A stretch of DNA of 64,000 nucleotides. Origin: Fimbriimonadaceae bacterium (GTDB lineage: Bacteria; Armatimonadota; Fimbriimonadia; Fimbriimonadales; Fimbriimonadaceae). Positions within the stretch are counted from its first letter, which is position 1. Every line of letters begins with the position of its first letter. The notes beneath the pieces were generated by a model that did no database searches, was not told the DNA's origin, and saw only the letters and a program-made list of their open reading frames with translations. The translations under genes were made by a program, and so were the position numbers. The DNA is taken from assembly GCA_026129685.1 (NCBI GenBank), contig JAHCHO010000002.1, positions 124,001-188,000 on the forward strand. The letters run 5' to 3'. Shown piece by piece: positions 34,328-41,336 of the stretch.

Positions 34328-35682
34328 CGGCGAGCCCCCTTGCGCGCGGCCACCCGCCGGTCGTACTCCTCCCGCAACGCAGGGCTCTCCTCAAGGGCGC
34401 GAGCGAGCGAAGTCCGGAGACGCCGCGCGGCGTCGTCCATGGCGTCGTCCGGGCTCTTGGCACCCGCCTTCACGAGGTCGAGTTGGGAGCCGATCGCCCG
34501 GTAGACCTCGCCACCATCGAGGAAAGGACACACCGGGGCGGCAACGGCCCGCTCCATGATCGTCCCCCACACGTGGTTGTAGTCTTCCTCTGGATGGTCC
34601 GGGTTCCGCAGAAAGGCAGGCTCCTCCACGTACCGTCGCACCGGGGACATCGCGTCGGCTTGAAGGTTGATCAGCCGGTTGTAGTCGGCTCCCCCCATGA
34701 AGGCGAGGAAGTCGAGGGCGGCCTCGCGATGGGGGGCGCCCCGGGCCAGCAGGGTCGAACGCCCGGCGGCGTAGAACTCGCGCACGTAGGCGTGGGGAGT
34801 CTCCGCGACGCCCAACCGCAGGCCCTTCTCCTTGCGGAGCGTCGCCAGCCACCATCGTCCGCCCAAGGCGACGGCCACTCGCTTCGCCAACAGGTAGTTG
34901 AGGCCCCCGCTCCCCCAGCCGCCCTGACTCGCCATCGAAGCCTCCTCGACGGGCGACGGGCTCACGCGGTAACGGTAGACCAGGTCGCGCATCAGGCCGA
35001 CCGCTTCCTTGGCCGCCGCCGAATCAAGCAACACCTCGGTGCCGTCCTCGCTGAACACCTTGGCGCCGAACACGGCGAAGAAGTCCGCCCACTGGTCCCA
35101 CGAAAAGTAGAACCCGTATTGCTGGACGCGCTCCGCCGCGTCGCGAACGGTCAGCCGCTGAGCAAGCGGAATGAACTCGGACCAACGCCAACCCCCGTCC
35201 GGGAACCGCACGCCCGCCGCATCGAGAAGATCCCGGTGGTACCACAACCCATCCGCGCCGACGTTGGCGAGCACGCCGTAGACCTTGCCGTCGACGGTAA
35301 AGAACGGGGCGCCCGCGGCGAACGTCTGCGCGACAGGGTCCACGCCACGCCTCGCCAAATCGGGACGGATGTCCTCCACGATGCCCGCACGCTCGAACGC
35401 CATGAGGTCGTAGGGGGTGTAGCAGTCGAAGACGTCGGGGCCAACCCCCGCGAGGGTCTGCACGATGATCTTCTCCAAGCCGCCGTTGTTGGGGTCGAGC
35501 AGCACGTACCGGTCCGGACGGAGAAGGTTGAACCGGGCGATTTGCTCCTGACGCAACGGGTTTTCGTCGCTCACCCAGACGACGGCTGCCCGGTCGGAGG
35601 GCGCGGCGGGGGGCGAGGTCGCGAGGAGCACGACCGAGGCGACCGACAGCACCAGCAAGCCGACGGCGAAGACCGCCCTCAT
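34324..35682 (-). CDS. ABC transporter sugar-binding protein (family 1)
   Basis: A 452-residue extracytoplasmic binding protein with an N-terminal signal or anchor (AVFAVGLLVLSVASVVLLATSPP). The ligand-binding lobes carry IVQTLAGVGPDVFDCYTPYDLMAFERAGIVED and YGVLANVGADGLWYHRDLLDAAG, typical of the oligosaccharide-binding family. The C-terminal 60 residues are helical and charged. ATG 35682 is preferred to a GTG one codon earlier. It is first of a three-gene importer operon and starts 48 bases after the penicillin-acylase-family gene. Confidence 0.9.
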   Translation of the reverse strand: MRAVFAVGLLVLSVASVVLLATSPPAAPSDRAAVVWVSDENPLRQEQIARFNLLRPDRYVLLDPNNGGLEKIIVQTLAGVGPDVFDCYTPYDLMAFERAGIVEDIRPDLARRGVDPVAQTFAAGAPFFTVDGKVYGVLANVGADGLWYHRDLLDAAGVRFPDGGWRWSEFIPLAQRLTVRDAAERVQQYGFYFSWDQWADFFAVFGAKVFSEDGTEVLLDSAAAKEAVGLMRDLVYRYRVSPSPVEEASMASQGGWGSGGLNYLLAKRVAVALGGRWWLATLRKEKGLRLGVAETPHAYVREFYAAGRSTLLARGAPHREAALDFLAFMGGADYNRLINLQADAMSPVRRYVEEPAFLRNPDHPEEDYNHVWGTIMERAVAAPVCPFLDGGEVYRAIGSQLDLVKAGAKSPDDAMDDAARRLRTSLARALEESPALREEYDRRVAARKGARR

Positions 35683-35730
35683 CACCTGCTCGGTTTCGCT
35701 CCCTGGGCGCCGGCTCCTCCCAATGGGTGC

Positions 35731-37938
35731 CTATCCGCGATAGCCCATCGGCTTGAAGGTCCACTGCCGGGCGAGGGCCACCTGGTCGTCCGCGTGGGAC
35801 CCCGTCTCGGCAACACCGGGAGGCACGACGTTGCGACCGACCGGGCGCCTGGGCGTGAGTTCCACGATTTGGATATAGGTGCCACGGTCGGCGTACGCCA
35901 CGCGCGGCCCCTCCGGGGCGGCAAAGCTGCCCATCGAGAGCCGCCATTCCGAGACCTCCGATGGCAGGTCCCCACCGGTCGTCCAATCGCGGAGGGGCGA
36001 CGACAGGTCGCGCGATTTGCCCTCCATGTAGTCGATCTTGGTCTCTTTGTTCCAGGCGGCGAGGATGAGGCTGGGCTGGATCGCTTGGGAGAAGAACTCG
36101 GGATTGACGAAGGTGCCCAGTTTGTCGCCGAACACATAGCGCCGCAACCCGGCGAGGGTCCGATCGAAAACGACCGGCGCGGCCAGGCCGTCGAGACGCC
36201 ACCCGTCGTAACCCTTCAGGTAGGTACCGGCCTCGCCGCCGTCCGGGATCGCGGTCCTGAAAACGGGCACGAAGTACTTCGCGTTCGGGTCGCGGCGGGC
36301 GATGGACCAGGCGGCGCGCTCAATGTCGCTCGGTCCGAGCTTCGGCGCGGTCAGCTGCTCGAGCAGGACCTCGTTGCGGAAGATCCGGCCCCAAACCGGG
36401 GTATCCAGGTTCGGCCACCATGCGACGGGCTTGTTGTTCCAGTTGGCGATGAGCCCCGAAGGCGGGTCCACCACGTGTGGCATCTTCTCGAACGGGATCG
36501 CGCCCGTCCATTCGCCGGTCCCATCGCCTGGCAACGGGAGACGGGGATCGAAACCGTCGCGGCGTGTCGGGACCCAACCGCAGTACTGCCAACCGGTGTG
36601 GCCGCTCGTGGTCGCGTAGAACAGGTTGAAACACACGGGGACCTTGGCGGCAAAGGCGCGAACTTCGGCCGGTTCGGCCGCTCGATAGAGGTCGTAAATC
36701 GATCCGAACGCGTCCATCTCGCGCATCCAGTAGCTCGTCTTCTTGGCGAAGTACGCCTTGGCCCCCCGCGAGTGGAGGATCACGGGACCGTGGGTCGTCC
36801 GCAACGTCACGACGGTACGCGGAGCGCCTCCCTTGACAAGGATCGTGCGCTCGATCGTCTTCACCGCTTCCGGCCCTTTCGCAGTCTGGTACTTCCCTTC
36901 GCCCAGGTCGGCGAACCAGAAGACGTCGGCAAGATCGGCGACCCCCGTGGTGAGGCCCCACGCCAGCTTGTCGGTATGGCCGATCAGCACGGCGGGAATG
37001 CCGGGGACGTCCATGCCCGCCACCTTCCAATCCGGTGTGCTGAGCGACACTTCGTGGACGATCGACGGGATTGTGTGCCCCATCTGCGGCGCGGACAGAA
37101 GCCACGGCCGTCCCGTTTTCGAGCGGTCTTTCCCTACGACGACCGCATAACTGCCCCACTTGAAGGGGGTCGCCGTTTGCTCCGCCGCGAACGTGGTGTC
37201 CTCGCCGGCAAGCAGACGGACGGCGGGAAGCAACTCGAGGAGGCCGGGCTGGGGCATCGCCTTGAGTTGGCGCTCGGTATCCGAACGCGACCACTTCGGG
37301 AAGATCGGATGGGTCTTGGCGAGGGGGTCCTCCTTCGCGCTCACCGTCGTCATAGCGCGGGGATCGTTCGACCAGAGCAAGTCGTCGAAGGCGTCGAGCG
37401 CCCGATCCTTCACGGCCGTCGTCCGCAAGTACTGCAGGGCCGCCAGGTTACGCAGTTCCCCGCCGCCGCCCGAGCCGAACATCTGGGCCATTCGCACCGA
37501 AATGGCGACCGAATCGAGCGGGCTCCAAGGCTCGGGCACGAGGCCGAAGCGGGCGTACTCTGCGGGAAGCCGGCCGCCGGCCTTCGCCTCCTCGATCCAG
37601 TGGTTCACCCCCTCGGCATAGGCGAGGAAATACCCGCGCACGCGCTCGGGCAGCCGCGCGAACTGCTGCTCGAGTTCGGCATCGGTATAGCCGGTCAGGG
37701 CGACCTCTCGATCCGACGCGAAGTACGCCTCGCCGAACGCTTCCGCCATGCGACCCCGCGCGAGTCGGCGGCTGTTCTCCATCTGCCAGAGCCGGTCCTG
37801 CGCAACGGCACGGCCAAACTCTCGCATCGCCGCCTCGTTCGTATCCGCCCGAACGTGCGGCACCCCGAAACCGTCGCGTTCGACGGGGGCGGCGCCCGCT
37901 TGCGCGCCGAGGACAAGGGCCAAGAGGAAGGCGGACAT
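35731..37938 (-). CDS. Penicillin acylase (penicillin amidase) family N-terminal-nucleophile hydrolase
   Basis: A 735-residue secreted precursor with signal peptide (FLLALVLGAQAGA). The family autoprocesses between an alpha and a beta chain; here the junction is Gly262-Ser263 in KWGSYAVVVG, making Ser263 the N-terminal nucleophile of the beta chain. VERDGFGVPHVRA opens the alpha chain, HTIPSIVHEVSL and AWGLTTGVAD follow in the beta chain, and GLIANWNNKP supplies the oxyanion-hole asparagine. Substrates range from penicillins to acyl-homoserine lactones and other amides; none can be assigned. It lies between flagellin and the ABC importer on the same strand. Confidence 0.9.
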   Translation of the reverse strand: MSAFLLALVLGAQAGAAPVERDGFGVPHVRADTNEAAMREFGRAVAQDRLWQMENSRRLARGRMAEAFGEAYFASDREVALTGYTDAELEQQFARLPERVRGYFLAYAEGVNHWIEEAKAGGRLPAEYARFGLVPEPWSPLDSVAISVRMAQMFGSGGGGELRNLAALQYLRTTAVKDRALDAFDDLLWSNDPRAMTTVSAKEDPLAKTHPIFPKWSRSDTERQLKAMPQPGLLELLPAVRLLAGEDTTFAAEQTATPFKWGSYAVVVGKDRSKTGRPWLLSAPQMGHTIPSIVHEVSLSTPDWKVAGMDVPGIPAVLIGHTDKLAWGLTTGVADLADVFWFADLGEGKYQTAKGPEAVKTIERTILVKGGAPRTVVTLRTTHGPVILHSRGAKAYFAKKTSYWMREMDAFGSIYDLYRAAEPAEVRAFAAKVPVCFNLFYATTSGHTGWQYCGWVPTRRDGFDPRLPLPGDGTGEWTGAIPFEKMPHVVDPPSGLIANWNNKPVAWWPNLDTPVWGRIFRNEVLLEQLTAPKLGPSDIERAAWSIARRDPNAKYFVPVFRTAIPDGGEAGTYLKGYDGWRLDGLAAPVVFDRTLAGLRRYVFGDKLGTFVNPEFFSQAIQPSLILAAWNKETKIDYMEGKSRDLSSPLRDWTTGGDLPSEVSEWRLSMGSFAAPEGPRVAYADRGTYIQIVELTPRRPVGRNVVPPGVAETGSHADDQVALARQWTFKPMGYRG

Positions 37939-37970
37939 GGGGCCATCTTACCGACCCCCAAACGTAAAGA

Positions 37971-37989
37971 GGCCCGGCGTTGCCGGGCC
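37971..37989 (-). terminator. Intrinsic terminator of the flagellin gene
   Basis: An 8-bp GC-only stem (37971-37978 and 37982-37989) with a 3-base loop lies 23 bases after the flagellin stop. On the minus strand it is followed by TCTTTACG, a T-rich run, as expected for an intrinsic terminator. Confidence 0.8.
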
Positions 37990-38012
37990 GTCTTCGGACG
38001 GGGTGAGCTTAC

Positions 38013-39446
38013 TTACCCACGAAGGAGGGAGAGAACCGCTTGGGGCGCGGAGTTGGCCTGCGCGAGCATGGCCACGCCCGACTGCTGGAGAATTTGGAGT
38101 TTCGTGAAGTTGGTCATCTCCTCGGCCACGTCCACGTCGCGGATCGCGGATTCGGAAGCGGTGAGGTTCTCCTTGGCCACGCCGAGGTTCCGAATCTGCG
38201 ACTCCAGCGTGTTGCGCACGAAGTTGCCGATGTTGCCCCGGGCGGCGGAGATCTCCTCGATCGCCTTGTCGATGACCTTCATCGCGTCGGTGGCGCTGGC
38301 GCCGTTCGTGATGTCGAGGTTGCTCAGGTTGAGGCCGGACACGACCCCGGAACCCAACTGGCTCGAGGCGTAGTTCCCGATGTTGAGACCGGCGGTCTGT
38401 CCCGCGTTGGCGCCGATTTGGAACTGCGTCGTCCCAACGTTCAACTGGCCGATCGTTGTGGCCGCCGCCAACAGGTTGCCGTTCTCGGTCAGACTGATCG
38501 AGTTGCCGTAGGCGTCCTTCAGAGCGAGGCCGGATCCTTGGCTGAAGCTGACCGTCGCCGCCGCGCCGCCCACGGTGACCGACACGTCGGCGACCGCGTT
38601 CACGCCCGCGTCGCTGGTCGCGCCCGCCGCCGAGAGCAGAATCCCGCTCGCGTCGCTCAGGTTGACCTCGGCGGCGGAGCCGTATGCCTTGCTCGTCAGG
38701 GTCACGCCCGCACCGGCGGTCCAGGCGGCGGTGACGCCGGTCACGTCGGACGACTGGTTGATCTTGGCGACGACGTCGCTGATCGTGTCGGACGTGGTGA
38801 CGGAGAAGGTCTTGCCGTTGAGCGAAAAGCTTCCGGCGGCGGTCATCACGGTGGTGGCGAGCGCAAAGGTCCGCGTTCCGGTGAGGGTGGCCTTCTCGGC
38901 GTCGGTCGTCACGTTGACGGTGACCGCGGAGTCGGCGGTGATGGCCTGGCCGTTGAACGTGCCGGAGAAGCTGATGTACGAAACGTTCGCGGCGCTGACC
39001 GAGCTGGCGACGACCCCCGCGCTTCCGTCGAGGAGCCGCTTGCTGCCGAACTGCGTTTGCTGGGCGATTCGGGTGATGGACTCGGCGATGCTGTTGAGTT
39101 GCGACTGGTTCGCCTGAATCTGCGCCTCGCTGAGGGTCGCGGCGTTGGCGCCGGCGACGGCGAGACTCCGGGCGTCCTTCAGCAGGGTGCTGATCTCACC
39201 GAGAGCGCCCTCGGCGGTCTTCGCGAAGTTCACCGCGTCCTGGTTGTTGCGGACCGCCTGGTCGAGGCCGGCGATCTGGGCTCGGAACGTCTCCGAAATG
39301 ATGAGGCCGGCGGGATCGTCGGACCCGCTGTTGATTCTCAAGCCGGTCGAGAGGCGCGTGATGCTCTTCCCCGCTTCCATGCTCGTGTTGCTGACGTTGC
39401 GCAGAGCGCCCATGGCCGAGATGTTGTTGTTAATGCGAAACGACAT
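38013..39446 (-). CDS. fliC: Flagellin
   Basis: A 477-residue flagellin. The D0/D1 N-terminal helices carry RINNNISAMGALRNV, then SITRLSTGLRINSGSDDPAGLIISE and NDAVNFAKTAEGAL-type sequence. The C-terminal half of D1/D0 has RNTLESQIRNLGVAKENLTASESAIRDVDVAEEM and ends in QAVLSLLRG. The central 200 residues form a variable Ala/Thr/Val-rich surface domain. The start has a GGAGG 8 bases upstream. No other flagellar gene is in the window, so the filament gene stands alone with its own promoter (upstream 236 bases) and terminator. Export is by the flagellar type III apparatus. Confidence 0.97.
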   Translation of the reverse strand: MSFRINNNISAMGALRNVSNTSMEAGKSITRLSTGLRINSGSDDPAGLIISETFRAQIAGLDQAVRNNQDAVNFAKTAEGALGEISTLLKDARSLAVAGANAATLSEAQIQANQSQLNSIAESITRIAQQTQFGSKRLLDGSAGVVASSVSAANVSYISFSGTFNGQAITADSAVTVNVTTDAEKATLTGTRTFALATTVMTAAGSFSLNGKTFSVTTSDTISDVVAKINQSSDVTGVTAAWTAGAGVTLTSKAYGSAAEVNLSDASGILLSAAGATSDAGVNAVADVSVTVGGAAATVSFSQGSGLALKDAYGNSISLTENGNLLAAATTIGQLNVGTTQFQIGANAGQTAGLNIGNYASSQLGSGVVSGLNLSNLDITNGASATDAMKVIDKAIEEISAARGNIGNFVRNTLESQIRNLGVAKENLTASESAIRDVDVAEEMTNFTKLQILQQSGVAMLAQANSAPQAVLSLLRG

Positions 39447-39630
39447 TTCTGATTCCTCCGTGATACAGGGCCTGGCGACCGTCCGTGTCTTGGCCCGTAC
39501 CGGTAAAGCTCACGGGTTTCCTTCCATGGGCGTAGGCGGGGAGGAACCGGTGGAATTACCAGGTTTTGGCGACTCCGCACGGATTGCTTGGGAAAGGGGG
39601 GCACGACTGTGGAAAGGCGGCCTCAACGTG
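39447..39630 (-). promoter_or_regulatory. Flagellin upstream region
   Basis: This gap holds the Shine-Dalgarno GGAGG of flagellin and a 5-bp inverted pair, CCCGT/ACGGG, separated by 13 bases in the presumed leader. I see no match to the sigma-28 consensus and no recognisable riboswitch. The promoter class therefore remains undetermined. Confidence 0.25.
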
Positions 39631-39658
39631 GAAGCGGCCCCCGTTTGGGGGCCGCTTC
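39631..39658 (-). terminator. Terminator hairpin of the repeat-protein gene
   Basis: A perfect 12-bp inverted repeat (39631-39642 and 39647-39658) with a 4-base loop starts 24 bases beyond the stop of the 39683-41200 gene, upstream of flagellin. There is no long T-run, but size and position match the other terminators of the window. Confidence 0.75.
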
Positions 39659-39682
39659 GTCACGATCGGGCCAGGTCGAGGC

Positions 39683-41200
39683 TCAATATCGCCAGCGGTT
39701 GTTGCTGGTGCCGAAGTCGCGAATCTCGTACCGTCCGCGGACGTCCTCAAGCCGGAACATGTGGTAGCTCGATCGTCGGGCGCCCCACGTGTCCTGGTAG
39801 ACGTGCTCGGCGAAGATGGTCGCGAAACGACCGTCGCGCCGCACGTCCAACACCCGGTATTCCTGAGTCAGGGTGCCCTCGACGAGGTCGGACAACAACC
39901 CGTAGAAATCGTCGGCGCGAATCGAATACTCGTAGCGGCCGTCGAAGTAGTAGTTGATGCGCCCGTCGTTCGGGACCAGTCGGGCGACGAGGTTCATGTC
40001 GCGTCGCTCGAAACCGCGCACGAGGTCGTCGACCGAATAGTCGAGCTCGGAGTAGCGGTCGGCGCCCCAACCCGTGTCGACCCGATTCCAGCGGTACGGG
40101 TAGCCGTAACTGATGACCGGGACCTCGATGTACATCACGCGGCTGACGACCAGGTAAGCCGGCAGGTGCGGGTAGCAGTACCAGGGCCCAATCACGCACC
40201 GGTAGCGGTACGGATCGAAAGCGTAGAAGGGGAACGCGAACCAGTCGTCGCACCAATCGCGGTTGTAGTGCGAATAGCCTCGCCGACCGCCCGTGATGAT
40301 ACGAATTCGATCTTCCCGGCGCACCTGGGAATCCAGCGGGCCGCTGAAGATGTCGATGTTGCCGACGCGGGTGTGGCTCGTCGCGTCTCGTCCGACGTTG
40401 TTGTTCGTTCCGTAGGCGCCGGACCCGTTGCCCCGCCGACCGACGGCCCGGCTCAGGTCGTTCGGCGCCCCGGTCGTCGCGCCGGGTCGACCTCGCTCGT
40501 CGTAGCTTCCCACGCCGCCGCCGCGAGTTCGGTTCGTCTGCGAACCGGGATCTCCGCCCGCCCGAGTCGTATCGCCGCGCCCAAGGCCACCGGTCTGAGG
40601 TCGTCCGCGTTCGTCGTAGCCACCGCCGCCGCCGCGCGTTCGGCCGGCCGTGTCACCCGTGCTTCGGTCGTTGCCCGAACTTCGACCCAAGTCACCGACC
40701 GACCCGCCGGTCCGTCCCGTCGTGTCGTCGCGTCGTGGAGGATCCGTGCGCGGGAAACCGCCCCGCTCCTGGCCGGAACCACCGCCACCCGTGCGCGTCG
40801 TGTCGTCGCGTCGTGGAGGATCCGTGCGCGGGAAACCGCCCCGCTCTTGGCCGGAACCGCCGCCACCCGTGCGCGTCGTGTCGTCGCGTCGTGGAGGATC
40901 CGTGCGCGGGAAACCGCCCCGCTCTTGGCCGGAACCGCCGCCACCCGTGCGCGAGGTGTCGTCGCGTCGAGGAGGATCGTTGCGCGGTGGGGCGCCGCGC
41001 TCCTGACCCGAAGAACCGCCGCCCGTGCGCGAGGTGTCGTCGCGTCGAGGCGGATCGTTGCGGGGCGGGGCGCCGCGCTCCTGGCCGGAGGACCCGCCGG
41101 TGCGATTCGTTCGCCCCTTGCCGAGGTCCTGGCCGATCGCCAGCGAACCCAGCGTCATTGCCGAGACCGCGAGGAAACAGAGAGCGCGCCAGTTGGACAT
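39683..41200 (-). CDS. Secreted repeat protein with C-terminal globular domain
   Basis: A 505-residue protein of unknown function with a signal peptide (ALCFLAVSAMTLGSLAIGQ). Residues 31-159 are five tandem 25/26-residue units built on TGGGGSGQERGGFPRTDPPRRDD, rich in Gly, Arg, Asp and Pro. They are followed by more Gly/Arg-rich linker, then a Tyr/Trp-rich region (RDWCDDWFAFPFYAFDPYRYRC), and a C-terminal domain of about 120 residues (YSVDDLVRGFERRDMNLVARLV, then EYRVLDVRRDGRFATIFAEHV) that looks like an NTF2-like alpha+beta cone. The start is ATG 41200 at the signal peptide, with GGAG 10 bases upstream. A surface or matrix role is inferred only. Confidence 0.65.
   Translation of the reverse strand: MSNWRALCFLAVSAMTLGSLAIGQDLGKGRTNRTGGSSGQERGAPPRNDPPRRDDTSRTGGGSSGQERGAPPRNDPPRRDDTSRTGGGGSGQERGGFPRTDPPRRDDTTRTGGGGSGQERGGFPRTDPPRRDDTTRTGGGGSGQERGGFPRTDPPRRDDTTGRTGGSVGDLGRSSGNDRSTGDTAGRTRGGGGGYDERGRPQTGGLGRGDTTRAGGDPGSQTNRTRGGGVGSYDERGRPGATTGAPNDLSRAVGRRGNGSGAYGTNNNVGRDATSHTRVGNIDIFSGPLDSQVRREDRIRIITGGRRGYSHYNRDWCDDWFAFPFYAFDPYRYRCVIGPWYCYPHLPAYLVVSRVMYIEVPVISYGYPYRWNRVDTGWGADRYSELDYSVDDLVRGFERRDMNLVARLVPNDGRINYYFDGRYEYSIRADDFYGLLSDLVEGTLTQEYRVLDVRRDGRFATIFAEHVYQDTWGARRSSYHMFRLEDVRGRYEIRDFGTSNNRWRY
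40724..41110. repeat. Tandem array of five 75/78-bp coding repeats
   Basis: The array encodes residues 31-159 of the secreted repeat protein. The three units nearest 40.72-40.95 kb differ from one another at only one or two of 78 positions, including silent sites, so they duplicated recently. The two units toward 41.1 kb have diverged (GAPPRND instead of GGFPRTD). The reading frame is kept throughout. Confidence 0.95.
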
Positions 41201-41228
41201 TGTGTGTGTGCTCCGATGGGATGCCTGC

Positions 41229-41234
41229 ATTGTA
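41229..41234 (-). promoter_or_regulatory. Possible -10 element of the repeat-protein gene
   Basis: The minus strand reads TACAAT here, predicting a start about 22 bases before the ATG at 41200, with GGAG in the short leader. No clear -35 hexamer is found. Confidence 0.35.
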
Positions 41235-41257
41235 TCAACGTTTCCGGAGAGGCGGGG

Positions 41258-41290
41258 TTACGGTCCCCAAAGCGCGTCCCGGGACCGTAA
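41258..41290. promoter_or_regulatory. Perfect 10-bp inverted repeat upstream of ligD (candidate operator)
   Basis: TTACGGTCCC at 41258-41267 and its exact complement at 41281-41290 are separated by 13 bases. The element lies in the 136-base divergent gap between the repeat-protein gene and ligD, directly upstream of the CATAAT at 41317 and over the place where a -35 box would be. It could be a repressor/activator site or an RNA hairpin. Confidence 0.55.
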
Positions 41291-41316
41291 GGTTCCTGCA
41301 GTTTCGTACCCCGAAC

Positions 41317-41322
41317 CATAAT
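41317..41322 (+). promoter_or_regulatory. Possible -10 element of ligD
   Basis: CATAAT lies 14 bases before the ligD ATG. The same hexamer occurs before the starts at 26932 and 48956. A -35 match is weak. Confidence 0.35.
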
Positions 41323-41336
41323 ACGCTCACCACCCC

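Noticed and set aside
34483-38373. Open frame of 1296 codons on the plus strand across importer and acylase genes
   Set aside because: Antisense shadow of three real genes; no recognisable domains and Arg/Gly/His-rich content.
39447-39630. Cyclic-di-GMP riboswitch in the flagellin leader
   Set aside because: A few short inverted pairs exist, but the conserved core of known c-di-GMP riboswitch classes could not be matched.
40724-41110. CRISPR-like array
   Set aside because: The units are contiguous, in frame and without unique spacers; it is a protein-coding tandem repeat.
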